Assembly: GCF_900115845.1 (NCBI RefSeq)
Contig: NZ_FOXX01000008.1
Span: 62,001-126,000, forward strand
Direction of reading: 5' to 3'
DNA: 64,000 nt
Source of the DNA: Priestia endophytica DSM 13796
GTDB taxonomy: Bacteria; Bacillota; Bacilli; Bacillales; Bacillaceae_H
A program made the position numbers and the translations under genes. The notes beneath the pieces were generated by a model, which did not search any database, was not told the DNA's origin, and saw nothing but the letters and a program-made list of their open reading frames with translations. This document shows, piece by piece, positions 19,404 through 28,853 of the stretch; the stretch's first letter is position 1; every line of letters starts with the position of its first letter.

Positions 19404-20849
19404 TTAATTAGCAAACCCATAGGAGTCTGTGAAAAATTCCAGTCCGCAATGTCTTGTTTCCCGAGAAACACCGCTTTCTTTTAAACCTGGAAAATCAAGA
19501 GCCAAATCGTTAAAAATAGTATGATTGTTATGGAAAACAGCTCCTGCTTCAAGACGATCAGCCATCTCAATAGCTAATTCTTCGTTTTTCGTCCACACAG
19601 AAGCTCGTAGACCGAATTGGCTATCATTCGCTAACTTTATAGCTTCATCAATAGTAGTGAAAGGCAAAACAGGGATAATTGGTCCAAACTGCTCGTCTTG
19701 CACGACCTCACTTTGCTGATTTACTCCCGTAACAATAGAAGGAAGCATATAATAACCTTTGTCCCATGTTTCTGGATTAAGTTGAATACCAGCAGTGACC
19801 ACTTCTGCACCTGAACGAGCTGTACGTTCAATCAACTCATTAACATAATCAAACTGTACTTTATTATTTAATGGTCCCATTGTTACATCAGGCTGTATGC
19901 CATCACCTACAACAACTCGTTCAAATTCTTTTGTTAATTTTTTCACAACTTCATCATAACGTGATTTATGGACATACACTCGTTTAATAGCTGAGCATAC
20001 TTGGCCTGCCGCTCGTAAAATACCCATTTTGAGACGTTTGATTGCTTCCTCGTCAAGGTTAGCATCGTCCAAAATAATGGCTGGATCATTCCCCCCTAGT
20101 TCCATATATACTTTTTGGAGGTTTTCGGCAGAATTCTTCATAATATCTTTTCCTGTTGTTGTGCTGCCAACAAAAGCGACGGTACGAACACGGGAATCAG
20201 AGCAAAGGGTGTCACCAATTACCTTTCCTGAACCTGTTACAATATTAATGACGCCTGGGGGAAAATGTTCGGCAACTACTTTTAAACAGCTCATAATTGT
20301 TAAGGGACAATTAGTAGCCGGTTTTATAACAACCGTATTACCAGCTAAAATGGCTGGAATGACTCTTTTAAATGTTAAAATCATGGGAGAATTCCAAGGA
20401 GTAATGACTGCTGTAATGCCTCTTGCTCTTCTTCTAATTTGGACTTTTTGGGTTCCTGTAAGCACTTCTGATTTCCACCAGTTAGGCAGCTCCGCTGCGC
20501 CGCCCTTCATAATCTCAACACAGCGTAATAAATCTTTCTTAGCTTCTACAAGTGTTTTTCCATTTTCCCTCACAAACAAGGTAACATTTTCTTCGATGAT
20601 ATTCGCTAGTTTTTCTGCCGCTTTGTTCATTAGAGTGGACCTGTCTTTTACATCAGAACGGGACCACGTGTTATAAGCTTTCTCTGCCGCTTCTATTGCT
20701 TCATTTACGATTCCCTTAGAACATAGTGCAACTTCTCCGACTATTTCTGACATGTTTGCAGGATTGATTACATTGGCTGTTTCTCTTATTTCTTTCCATT
20801 CTCCGTTAATGAGGTATTTCCCTGAAATAACTGGATATGTCGAAATCAT
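19404..20849 (-). CDS. NAD(P)-dependent aldehyde dehydrogenase
   Basis: 481 residues, full length for the superfamily. Cofactor region TPWNSPMILTFKRVIPAILA with Lys in VIKPA, catalytic Glu in MELGGNDP, catalytic Cys in AAGQVCSAIKR and the late motif FGPIIPVLPF. It oxidises an aldehyde or semialdehyde to the acid. Operon position right after the ThDP-dependent enzyme suggests it handles the aldehyde that enzyme releases. Close relatives include benzaldehyde and hydroxymuconic-semialdehyde dehydrogenases; which one cannot be decided by eye. Confidence 0.88.
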   Translation of the reverse strand: MISTYPVISGKYLINGEWKEIRETANVINPANMSEIVGEVALCSKGIVNEAIEAAEKAYNTWSRSDVKDRSTLMNKAAEKLANIIEENVTLFVRENGKTLVEAKKDLLRCVEIMKGGAAELPNWWKSEVLTGTQKVQIRRRARGITAVITPWNSPMILTFKRVIPAILAGNTVVIKPATNCPLTIMSCLKVVAEHFPPGVINIVTGSGKVIGDTLCSDSRVRTVAFVGSTTTGKDIMKNSAENLQKVYMELGGNDPAIILDDANLDEEAIKRLKMGILRAAGQVCSAIKRVYVHKSRYDEVVKKLTKEFERVVVGDGIQPDVTMGPLNNKVQFDYVNELIERTARSGAEVVTAGIQLNPETWDKGYYMLPSIVTGVNQQSEVVQDEQFGPIIPVLPFTTIDEAIKLANDSQFGLRASVWTKNEELAIEMADRLEAGAVFHNNHTIFNDLALDFPGLKESGVSRETRHCGLEFFTDSYGFAN

Positions 20850-20863
20850 TCTTATGTCCCCCT

Positions 20864-22558
20864 TTATAGTTTTTTTGGTTTAAATGCTTCCGCTGCTCCT
20901 GAGGGTCCGCCGAACGGCTTTGCCATTGGCCCAACAGCTTCCATATCAACTACAATCATTGAAGGGTTACGTCTTTCTTTTGCTTTCTTTAGTTCGTTGA
21001 CAAATTCATCTCCAGAACCAATTCTCACCGCTTCAAAGTGCATGGACTGAGCAAGCTTCACAAAATCTGGACTTAATAAATCAACAGCTACTTGACGTCC
21101 ATAGGCAGCGTCTTGAATATTACGAAGAACTCCGTACCCTGAGTCATCAAATAATACTATAATAATAGGTAACTTTTCTTCTGCTGCAGTAACCATCTCT
21201 CCGACATTGACCATAAAGCCTCCGTCCCCAGCCATCAACACAACTGTTTGATCTTGACAGCCTATTTGTGCACCAATTGCTGTTGGAAGACCTTGACCAA
21301 TTCCACCGCCTGATGCATGAATAGAAGTTCTCGGTTCATAAATTTCAAATAAGCGACTTCCCCAAACATTTGCCTGGACAGTTACATCTCGGACTAAAAT
21401 GGTATCTCGTGGCAATATGTCTCTCATTCCATCTACAAATTGCTCATATGGTCCAAGCGTTTTACGAAGTTTGCCACGTACTTCATTTCTAAGAGAACCT
21501 ATTTCTTCTATATAAGTAGAAACTGGCGAAACTGATTTTTCTTCAAGTTTTTGAATAAGAGCCTTTAACACTTCTTTCGCATCGCCAACTAATCCAAATG
21601 TTGCTTTATAGTTACGATTCACTGCTTGAAGATCAGCATCGATTGCGATATGTTCTTCTGGTACTATCGCTTTCCAGTTCGATGTTTCATTGCCTCTAAA
21701 TCGAACCCCTACACTGATTAATAAATCTGCATTTCGTAAAAACTCTCTTGTGGACTCATATGCCATAAAATGTCCTATGCATTGCTTATGGTCTTCTGGA
21801 ATCGAACCTTTTCCTGATTGACTTGTTATCACTGCGGCACCAAGCATCTCTGCTAATTTTTGTAATTCTTTTGAAGCATTAGCAGAAATTACACCGCCTC
21901 CTGCCCAAATTACCGGCCGGCTTGCTTCTATAATTTTTTTCACGGCTTGTTCGGGAACTAATGCTGCTAATGATGATTCAGACGCTACAAGCTGTACTTC
22001 CTCAATAGAAAGATCTTCAATGATTGCTGATTGGAAGTCGATAGGGATTTCTAGCGATACTGATCCCATAGGTGCAGTTAGGGCTTCTTTAATGACATTT
22101 CTCACTACTGCCGCTGTTTGTTCAGGCTTTCTAAGTCGAACAGCCTTTTTACATGCACCACTCATCATTGAGAGTTGGTCTTTGCACTCGTGTATGTAGC
22201 CTCTCCCTGTTCCAAGATACGTAGAGGCTACTTCACCAGTAAGATGAAGTAGTGGAACACCGGCAGACCATGCTTCTACTAATGAACCGGCTGCATTTCC
22301 TGCCCCTGTTCCTGTACTTGTAATTACTACACCTAACTTTCCAGTCGCACGAGCATAGCCATCTGCCATATTAACGGCACCACTCTCCCCACGCGAACAA
22401 ATCAGTTTAATGCTTCCCTCTCTAAGAATGGCATCATAGATAGGCATATTATGAATACTAACCACACCAAAAGCAGCTTCTACGCCTGCTCGTACTAATT
22501 CTTTTACAATGGCATCGGCAGTTGTAAATTCTATTACTTCTTGTTTTTTCATTTTCAT
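20864..22558 (-). CDS. Thiamine-diphosphate-dependent enzyme (IlvB/benzoylformate decarboxylase-like)
   Basis: 564 residues with the three-domain ThDP fold: N-terminal Pyr domain with the catalytic Glu in SRGESGAVNMADGYAR, central domain with WAGGGV, and C-terminal PP domain with MAGDGGFMVN followed by the Mg/ThDP loop (VLFDDSGYGVL). It is related to acetolactate synthase large subunits and 2-oxoacid decarboxylases. No regulatory subunit is nearby, which argues against branched-chain biosynthesis. Together with the aldehyde dehydrogenase it could decarboxylate a 2-oxo acid and oxidise the aldehyde. Two Met codons (22558, 22552) are possible starts. Confidence 0.82.
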   Translation of the reverse strand: MKMKKQEVIEFTTADAIVKELVRAGVEAAFGVVSIHNMPIYDAILREGSIKLICSRGESGAVNMADGYARATGKLGVVITSTGTGAGNAAGSLVEAWSAGVPLLHLTGEVASTYLGTGRGYIHECKDQLSMMSGACKKAVRLRKPEQTAAVVRNVIKEALTAPMGSVSLEIPIDFQSAIIEDLSIEEVQLVASESSLAALVPEQAVKKIIEASRPVIWAGGGVISANASKELQKLAEMLGAAVITSQSGKGSIPEDHKQCIGHFMAYESTREFLRNADLLISVGVRFRGNETSNWKAIVPEEHIAIDADLQAVNRNYKATFGLVGDAKEVLKALIQKLEEKSVSPVSTYIEEIGSLRNEVRGKLRKTLGPYEQFVDGMRDILPRDTILVRDVTVQANVWGSRLFEIYEPRTSIHASGGGIGQGLPTAIGAQIGCQDQTVVLMAGDGGFMVNVGEMVTAAEEKLPIIIVLFDDSGYGVLRNIQDAAYGRQVAVDLLSPDFVKLAQSMHFEAVRIGSGDEFVNELKKAKERRNPSMIVVDMEAVGPMAKPFGGPSGAAEAFKPKKL

Positions 22559-22583
22559 ATCCTACCTTTGTTCAGTGATATAA

Positions 22584-23375
22584 TTAAAGGGCTTTGCCAA
22601 TTGCTCCTGCAGTTTCAATTGTTGAACCAGCTACATAACTTGCTTTATCTGAACCGAGAAATACAATAACACTAGCAACTTCTTCTGCCTCTCCGACACG
22701 ACCGAGTGGAATATTTCGTTTTTCCGCAAGCTCTCTGTAATACCTCTCTGGATCCATATCAGGCGCATTTTTTAACCTTCTGCGTTCCCACTGATCAGTC
22801 CGAATTAATCCAAGACTAACGGAATTTACTAAAATGTTGTCTAAGGCCAGTTCTTGAGAAAGCGTTTTGCTTAAATTTAAAAGACCAGCTCGAGTAGCTG
22901 CTGTAGCAACCATATGACGCTCAGGTTCTTTAGCAAGTGTAGCGTTAATATTAATAATCCGTCCTCCACCTCTTTTAACGAGATGTGGGTGAGCAGCACG
23001 AACCGCATAGATGATAGCAAAATACTTTAATTGAATTTGTTCTTCCCACTGTGCATCCGTGATATCGAAAAAGTAACCCATTACACTTTGTCCAGCTGCA
23101 TTTACTAATATATCGATTCCACCAAATCTCTCGGCTGCACCGTTAATAAATGAGGCAACGTCTGATTTCGAAGTAACATCACAAGTTGAGGTAAAAATAT
23201 CTTTTTTATCGCCAAATGAAAGCAATTGACTTTTTGCCTTTTCCATGCGTTCTTTGTTTCTTCCACAAATCGCTACTTTTGCTCCTTCGTCCAAAAACAT
23301 TTCTGCAGCTTTTAATCCGACACCAGATGTGCCACCCATAATAACAGCTACTTTTTCTTTTAAACCTAAGTCCAT
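22584..23375 (-). CDS. SDR-family oxidoreductase
   Basis: 263 residues with the chosen start ATG 23375, which has AAAGG well placed; an ATG six codons upstream has no clear site. Cofactor motif GGTSGVG, NAAG, and the C-terminal segment SYVAGSTIETAGAIG are present. The catalytic position shows NINATLAKEPERHMVATAATR, where the usual Tyr-x3-Lys is replaced by His/Ala/Arg-containing sequence, so catalysis may be altered. It is the second SDR of the operon, between the extradiol dioxygenase and the ThDP enzyme. Confidence 0.78.
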   Translation of the reverse strand: MDLGLKEKVAVIMGGTSGVGLKAAEMFLDEGAKVAICGRNKERMEKAKSQLLSFGDKKDIFTSTCDVTSKSDVASFINGAAERFGGIDILVNAAGQSVMGYFFDITDAQWEEQIQLKYFAIIYAVRAAHPHLVKRGGGRIININATLAKEPERHMVATAATRAGLLNLSKTLSQELALDNILVNSVSLGLIRTDQWERRRLKNAPDMDPERYYRELAEKRNIPLGRVGEAEEVASVIVFLGSDKASYVAGSTIETAGAIGKAL

Positions 23376-23543
23376 CTCATCATTTCCTTTCATAAGCAGC
23401 TTCTCTCTAAACGTTATATTGTTGGAAAATGAACAAGATGCGAAGTCTTACTTACAACTATAACGTCTTGTTTAGATGATAATAAGGTCAAGCATTTTTC
23501 TAAATCTTTTCTTCATCAATACTACTCTTTTCCTTTCGTCTCA

Positions 23544-24467
23544 TTAACGAACGTCAACTGTTTCATCTACCCAGCCTGGATCAGGATCTCCCTTCATCGC
23601 TTTACGGGCTTCGGGTTTCGGTGGCCCTGCAATTCCCCACTGATCCATTAAATGGGGCACACGTTTCCATACACGTGCTCTCCACTCAGACTCATCTTCA
23701 ATTGTCTCGAGATAGCACGTATACTCCATAACGAAACCACCTGGATCTTGAAAGTAACAGAAGATGTTGTCTCCTGGCCCATGACGTCCAGGTCCCCATA
23801 GCTCTTCCAGTCCTGCTTTTCGAACGTTGCTTATCCCGCGCATTAGTTCATCAACTGAATCAACCTCATAAGCAATATGATTAACTGAAGCATGCTCGTC
23901 TTGGTTGAATGCAATGGAGTGATGTTTTCTATTGCATCGTAAGAAAGACATTTGGTGCTCGCTCCAATCTGTAACTTTAAAGCCAAGTACGTTAGTATAA
24001 AATTCTACAATCATATCTAGGTCTTTTGTGTTCATCACAACATGGTTTAACTTCACAGGATCTACATTTTTCTTATTCCAAGTAGACGTTTGAACTTCCA
24101 CCCAAGCCGAAAGCTCTATTACACGGTTTTCTGGATCTACAAACTGAAGTCCATATCCAGCTCCTGCTTCACCTAAATAACCTGGTTCTTCGATAATACG
24201 TACACCTTTTGATTTTAATATTTCAGCTGCCCGATCCACGGCATTCTTATCGACCATCCCAAATGAAATATGGTGCAACCCGCGCTTTTCTCCCTTATGA
24301 AGGCTTACAATGTGATGTTCTGGTCCTGCACCGCGAAAGTAAACGATATTTTTTTCTTCCGAAACATCTACCCTATCCAACCCCCAAACTTTCTCATAAA
24401 AATTTGCTTGTTCATCAAAGTTCGGAGTAATCATACTGATATGTCGCAAATGAGTAATTCCAAGCAC
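23544..24467 (-). CDS. Extradiol ring-cleavage dioxygenase (VOC/type I)
   Basis: 307 residues with two glyoxalase/VOC repeats. Residues matching the Fe(II) ligands of BphC are His142 (KLNHVVM), His197 (VNHIAYEV) and Glu248 (GFVMEYTCY), with His183 and Tyr249 nearby as likely catalytic residues. It cleaves a catechol-type ring next to the hydroxyls (meta cleavage). The start is GTG 24467, behind GGAGGG. The C-terminal tail of about 50 residues, ending GWVDETVDVR, is as in 2,3-dihydroxybiphenyl and catechol dioxygenases. A cre-like site lies just upstream. Confidence 0.88.
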   Translation of the reverse strand: MLGITHLRHISMITPNFDEQANFYEKVWGLDRVDVSEEKNIVYFRGAGPEHHIVSLHKGEKRGLHHISFGMVDKNAVDRAAEILKSKGVRIIEEPGYLGEAGAGYGLQFVDPENRVIELSAWVEVQTSTWNKKNVDPVKLNHVVMNTKDLDMIVEFYTNVLGFKVTDWSEHQMSFLRCNRKHHSIAFNQDEHASVNHIAYEVDSVDELMRGISNVRKAGLEELWGPGRHGPGDNIFCYFQDPGGFVMEYTCYLETIEDESEWRARVWKRVPHLMDQWGIAGPPKPEARKAMKGDPDPGWVDETVDVR

Positions 24468-24502
24468 TATTTATCCCTCCTACTAGATGGATTCCTCTTT
24501 AT

Positions 24503-24516
24503 AGAAAGCGCTATCA
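24503..24516 (+). promoter_or_regulatory. cre-like site (13 of 14)
   Basis: AGAAAGCGCTATCA matches the CcpA consensus TGWAARCGYTWNCW except at its first base. It lies 36 bp upstream of the extradiol dioxygenase start, inside the operon, where CcpA could block elongation. Single-mismatch sites arise by chance, so this is tentative. Confidence 0.35.
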
Positions 24517-24587
24517 TTTATCGTTCTACTCAAAAGGAGCACTGCACTATTTTTCATAATGCAGCCCTTCCTCCTCTACTTCTCGCA

Positions 24588-25121
24588 TTAATCTTTAATA
24601 ATGGCTTCTCTTTCTTTAGCACGGTGTTTACGTAGTTCTTCAAGTTCGCTACCTTCTGGATATGTTGGTAAATTAGGCTTTACCGCTCCAAGCATAACAA
24701 GCATACGTGCCTCTTCTTTTCCATCGTTTCTAATGCCGCGATATACTCCTGGAGGGCTGCTAATGCAGTCTCTCGCACTTAGCTTAATTTCATGGACCTC
24801 ACTGTCGCTATCTTCCTGAATCAATGCTGTAACTTCTCCTTCAAGAATAAAGAACACTTCTTCTACATCATCGTGGAGATGTAATGGTCCAATACATCCT
24901 GGAGGAAGAACCATTGTACTTAGGGTAAAATGTTCTGCTTTAATAACATTTGAATCATTGTTAGCTGTAGCACCGCGCCCAATATACCGCATTTGTGCAC
25001 GTCTATAAGACGGATCAATCTCCTCTTGGAACTTTAAAACATTCCAATCAAGTGTACGATCTTGCAAGCGAGCCACATATTTCTTTTCAAATTCTTTTAC
25101 GGAAAAAGTTGCTTTTGTCAT
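24588..25121 (-). CDS. Cupin-domain protein
   Basis: 177 residues, one cupin barrel. Metal motif 1 is GPLHLHDDVEEVFFILEGE (His, His, Glu), and motif 2 (around SSPPGVYRGIRNDG) is degenerate because its usual His is replaced by Tyr/Arg. First gene of the aromatic operon, directly behind the putative regulator boxes; AAAGGGAGG precedes the ATG. It could be a small dioxygenase or isomerase on the pathway, or a ligand-binding protein. No specific reaction can be claimed. Confidence 0.8.
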   Translation of the reverse strand: MTKATFSVKEFEKKYVARLQDRTLDWNVLKFQEEIDPSYRRAQMRYIGRGATANNDSNVIKAEHFTLSTMVLPPGCIGPLHLHDDVEEVFFILEGEVTALIQEDSDSEVHEIKLSARDCISSPPGVYRGIRNDGKEEARMLVMLGAVKPNLPTYPEGSELEELRKHRAKEREAIIKD

Positions 25122-25152
25122 TTTAAAAATCCTCCCTTTATTAGCTATATAT

Positions 25153-25189
25153 AAAACCTTGTTTTGTTTTATATATAAAACTATGTTTT
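25153..25189. promoter_or_regulatory. Paired AAAAC-N3-GTTTT operator boxes before the aromatic operon
   Basis: Two 13-bp palindromes, AAAACCTTGTTTT (25153-25165) and AAAACTATGTTTT (25177-25189), lie 24 bp apart start to start and 32-68 bp upstream of the cupin gene. The sequence between them forms a further GTTTTATATATAAAAC palindrome. The same box recurs before the importer at 26933-26945. The adjacent IclR-family regulator is the obvious candidate binder; this is inference from position and repetition. Confidence 0.65.
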
Positions 25190-25480
25190 ATCTTTGAGTT
25201 AATTCTAAAATGAAAACATTCCATTGTCAACAAAATTTTCAGATAATTTAAAATTTTGTTTAGGTATGTCATTTTTGTAAAAAATCTAAGTGTCTAGTTT
25301 AAACTGTTAAAACACGACCAAGCAGCTTATAATCTCCAACAAGCATAAAAAATCCATCTAAAAAGTTGCTCTCCAACCTTCTAGATGGGTTTACGAACTG
25401 ATAAATATGAAAAAAGTGCACAAAGCTCGTAATTGTGAAATCTTCATGCATATTTCGTGAATTTATCCTCTTTTAAACAA

Positions 25481-25523
25481 AAAAAGTGTGATTCCCCTTA
25501 ACAATTGAGGATTCACACTTTTT
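25481..25523 (-). terminator. Terminator of the iclR-type gene
   Basis: Stem AAAAAGTGTGATTCC with GGATTCACACTTTTT (one mismatch) and a 13-base loop; T-runs on both sides, so it could also act bidirectionally. Confidence 0.8.
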
Positions 25524-25589
25524 GAAAAAAGATGATTATTTTTATAAAGACGATCTACTGCTTTTTTAGTAGTCCTTTTAAATAAACGA

Positions 25590-26387
25590 TTATAGAACCG
25601 TTTTCCCTCCACTGTAGCCCATATAATCTGATAGTAAATGAGCCACTTCAAGCAACTTTGGCAATGCAACCTTATCAATAAAGTCTTCCTGATAAACCGA
25701 TTCTACTGCTACAACATTTAAAGCAGCTACAACTTTTCCTGTCCGATCAAAAATTGGCGCTGCAACAGAGTAGATATCAGGAAGGAATTCCCCACTTGTT
25801 ATCGCATATCCTTTTTGACGAATAGATTCCAAATGCTGCTGAAGCTCACCTGGGACTGTTGGAGTTTTATCCGTATAAGGAGTAAGATTTGAAATATGAA
25901 ACATTTCCGTTACTCTCTCTTTTGGTTCATATGCAAGTAGTAATTTTCCATTGGCTGTTGCATGAGCTGGGAGCCGTAAGCCAATGTTTACATTAACAAC
26001 AGATATCCCTCTAATCGGAGCACTTCCTACATATACAACTTCCTGTCCATCCAAAATAGATAAATGACAAGAGGCACCGATTTCATCACGTAATGTTTCC
26101 ATATAAGGCTGGGCAATCTCCGGGAATTTCAAACTGTTTAAATAACTAAAACCCAATTCAAGTACTTTTGGCGTTAGACTATAACGCTTTGTATTTTCAT
26201 CTTGGGAAAGGTAACCAAGATTTTGAAGTGTAAATAACAAACGATATGGGACCGTTCTGCTTACGCCCAAGTGTTTCGCTATTTCTGAAAGCGACAAACT
26301 AGGCTGTTCCTCATTGAAAAGCTTTATAATTTCTAATCCTCTTGTTAATGCGTTAGCGCTATATTTTTCTTTCTCTACGCTTGCCAT
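25590..26387 (-). CDS. IclR-family transcriptional regulator
   Basis: 265 residues. N-terminal winged helix-turn-helix at about 13-75 (SLSEIAKHLGVSRTVPYRLLFTL region), followed by the GAF-like effector domain with the family segment LPAHATANGKLLLA and C-terminal VAAPIFDRTGKVVAALNVV. Such proteins control aromatic and glyoxylate catabolism in response to a pathway compound. It sits between the aromatic operon (co-oriented, own start behind AGGAGG) and the divergent importer, both of which carry the AAAAC-N3-GTTTT box. Activator or repressor role cannot be told. Confidence 0.88.
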   Translation of the reverse strand: MASVEKEKYSANALTRGLEIIKLFNEEQPSLSLSEIAKHLGVSRTVPYRLLFTLQNLGYLSQDENTKRYSLTPKVLELGFSYLNSLKFPEIAQPYMETLRDEIGASCHLSILDGQEVVYVGSAPIRGISVVNVNIGLRLPAHATANGKLLLAYEPKERVTEMFHISNLTPYTDKTPTVPGELQQHLESIRQKGYAITSGEFLPDIYSVAAPIFDRTGKVVAALNVVAVESVYQEDFIDKVALPKLLEVAHLLSDYMGYSGGKTVL

Positions 26388-27121
26388 TTAAGTATCCCTC
26401 CTGTTGTTTATTATGCTAATTTTCTGACACCCTAAGCTTATATAGAAGAAAACACCTTCACCTTTCTTTCTCTACAAAAGGTGAAGGCACACCTGACAGC
26501 CTCTCTTTATCAGACCATCTATTGTCACTATAAATAAAAGTAAAAACTAAGTGCCTCTAGCTTCAATATGCTTTAGTTAATCATTTTTTTAAAAAGGTTT
26601 ATATTAAAGAATCATGTAAAAGATTTCTAGTTTTCTTTACTTAAACCTCTATTTAACCTCAGATTATACAGTAATTTCATAGTTAATAGTTCATATCCAA
26701 AACATTATTTATATGTAAATTATAGGTTTTTCTAAGTTTGAATTCAACACGAATAAACAAGAATCCCTAACAACTTATGGATTACTAACAGCATTAATAT
26801 TATTTTTGGTAATTACGAGAAATGAAGTTTTCTATGACATGAATGCAAGTAAAAATGTTGAGTCTTTAAAATATTGAATTTTCAAAATATTAAATTGACA
26901 AATGATTCTGGTTATTTTATTGTTAAAAAATAAAAACAAAGTTTTATAAGTAAAACATAAGTGAGGTTTCTCTTTATCGTGTTTTCCTAGAAAAGTAAAG
27001 AATGAGGAGAATTATTGCTTTTGCTGAAGAGAATAAATCTTTCTTTAGTGAATTTCCCTTCATTCATTTGCTTTTCGCTTTATATCATAAGGAAATTAAT
27101 ATTTACTAGGGAGAGGATAAG
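26388..27121. other. Divergent regulatory stretch between iclR-type gene and importer
   Basis: No gene. Contains an inverted repeat at 26455-26487 (CCTTCACCTTT / AAAGGTGAAGG), 68 bp upstream of the iclR-type start, which may be its own operator or a terminator-like hairpin. Contains the third AAAAC-N3-GTTTT box at 26933-26945. The rest is very AT-rich with no recognisable coding content. Confidence 0.5.
26933..26945. promoter_or_regulatory. AAAAC-N3-GTTTT operator box before the importer
   Basis: AAAACAAAGTTTT, identical in pattern to the two boxes at 25153 and 25177, about 175 bp upstream of the MFS gene; a degenerate half (AAAACATA) follows at 26952. Shared with the aromatic operon, so probably one regulon. 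Confidence 0.6.
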
Positions 27122-28426
27122 ATGGTACAGGGACAAAAAAGATGGTTGTATATTATCGTACCCATTTTCTTTTTTTGGTTCTTCGGACAAATCGATAAGG
27201 TTGGGATTTCTGTCATTCAAACAGACCCCGAATTTTTAAAGGCACTTGGGATAACAGGTGAAAATAAAAATGTAAAAATTGGCCTCCTTTCATTTGTGTT
27301 TACTATTGCATATGGGGTGTCAAATCTCTTTTGGGGCTTCATTATCGACAAATTAGGTGCACGAAAAACTGCTATTGCCGGATTATGTGTTTGGACGCTT
27401 ACTATGATTTCGTCAGGTCTCAGTACTTCATATGAGATGTTTTTAATAAGCCGAATTATTCTTGGTTTTGGAGAAGGAATGATGATACCTGTATCTGGTA
27501 AGTTTATTTCTGCATGGTTTAATAAAATTGAATTAGGACGTGCTCAGGCATCATGGCTTACAGGAAACTATTTAGGGCCTGCTATTGGATCTGTTGTACT
27601 GGTACTCGTTATTTCATCATTTCACTGGCAGGCAGCTTTCTTTATGTTAGCAGCCTTTAACTTATTTATTAATATCCCCATGTTTATCTTCCTGACAAGA
27701 AATACGCCGGAAGAACACCCAGGAGTTGGCAAAGATGAACTAGCTTTTATCCGTCATTCGGATTATGAAAAAGAAGAAAAAATAACAGAGAATAAAAATT
27801 TTGCTCAAGATTACCGTTTCTGGCTTGTCTGGCTTGGTATGCTAGTAAATTCTTTTCTCTTCTTCGGAATCAGTATTTGGCTTCCTACATATCTCATAGA
27901 AGCCAAAGGATTTGAACAAGAAGGCATGTCAAGCATTACTTCACTTTCCTGGTTATTTGCGCTTGGGTTTGTTTTAGCATGCGGTTTTCTTGCCGATAAA
28001 ACAAATCGTCCAAGTTTAATGGCAACCATTTTATTTTCAATGACAGCCCTCTTTTTAACACTAGCTGTTTTTATCCCTAATCCAATTTTAGCTGGAGTTT
28101 GTATGGGTCTGGCAATGGGCTGTCAGGGAGGAGTTTTCCATCTAAGTAATATGCTAATAGTAAAATATTCAACGCCTAAAACAGCTGGACGGGCAGCTGG
28201 TTTGTTAGGTTTTGCAAATATTATGGGCGGCTTTTCAAGCTATATTATGGGATGGCTTCGTGACCTATCAGATGGGGACTTCAGTACATCAATTGCTATG
28301 CTAATTTTTGCATCTCTTCTAGGTGTAAGCGCTTACGTATTTACTATTAAGAAAGAATCTACTAAGCTTCATGAGAATTACTTGCCTATCCAAAAAACGA
28401 AGGGTCCTGACTCTAAAACTCTTTGA
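27122..28426 (+). CDS. MFS importer, anion:cation symporter type
   Basis: 434 residues, about 12 membrane segments. The loop after helix 2 reads FWGFIIDKLGARKT, and GFGEGMMIPVSGKFISAWF follows in helix 4-5, the pattern of the ACS subfamily (phthalate, 4-hydroxyphenylacetate and other organic anion transporters). ATG preceded by GGGAGAGG. Position next to the IclR regulator and the shared operator box indicate it imports the aromatic substrate of the operon, which is therefore probably a carboxylate. Exact substrate unknown. Confidence 0.85.
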   Translation: MVQGQKRWLYIIVPIFFFWFFGQIDKVGISVIQTDPEFLKALGITGENKNVKIGLLSFVFTIAYGVSNLFWGFIIDKLGARKTAIAGLCVWTLTMISSGLSTSYEMFLISRIILGFGEGMMIPVSGKFISAWFNKIELGRAQASWLTGNYLGPAIGSVVLVLVISSFHWQAAFFMLAAFNLFINIPMFIFLTRNTPEEHPGVGKDELAFIRHSDYEKEEKITENKNFAQDYRFWLVWLGMLVNSFLFFGISIWLPTYLIEAKGFEQEGMSSITSLSWLFALGFVLACGFLADKTNRPSLMATILFSMTALFLTLAVFIPNPILAGVCMGLAMGCQGGVFHLSNMLIVKYSTPKTAGRAAGLLGFANIMGGFSSYIMGWLRDLSDGDFSTSIAMLIFASLLGVSAYVFTIKKESTKLHENYLPIQKTKGPDSKTL

Positions 28427-28853
28427 TAGCACTAAAGAAACTTCATAGCCTTCACAATGACAAATCATATCCAACATAAAATGAGCCTCTTTTTTAATAA
28501 CACAATTATTATTATAGGTACTTTATTCGTCTAACCTTTCATATCTTTTAAATTTCCTCTTTTCCTTTTTTAACTGTTTAATAGTTAATCATTAGTCTCT
28601 TATTATGTCTAATAATGGGTAAGAGGTAGAATGACGAACAGCCAAGGCTATTTTGAAAAAGTACTTGGCTGACTAGGTATCACTAGATTTATCTACATGA
28701 AAGGCAACCTCCTTTATTCCTGAATAAACGAACTGATGTAAATATATTAGGAGGTAATCAACGATGATATCTCGTTTTACACTCTTTTTATGTATATAAA
28801 GCAGTTAAACGTAAATACTGTAACTGTTATAAATGAAAAAGGAGGCTGTCAAC
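28427..28853. other. Intergenic stretch before sspH
   Basis: No gene or clear hairpin seen. AT-rich; short open frames lack ribosome sites. It presumably holds the sporulation promoter of the following spore gene, but no sigma-G-type site could be assigned with confidence. Confidence 0.4.

Noticed and set aside
20864-22558. Acetolactate synthase (ilvB)
   Set aside because: Family is related, but no ilvN or branched-chain genes are nearby and the operon is catabolic.
25463-25678. Minus-strand 71-residue frame at the end of the IclR gene
   Set aside because: Overlaps the IclR coding end and runs through its terminator; no start signal.
27015-27239. Plus-strand 74-residue frame
   Set aside because: Overlaps the MFS start in another frame, has no good ribosome site.
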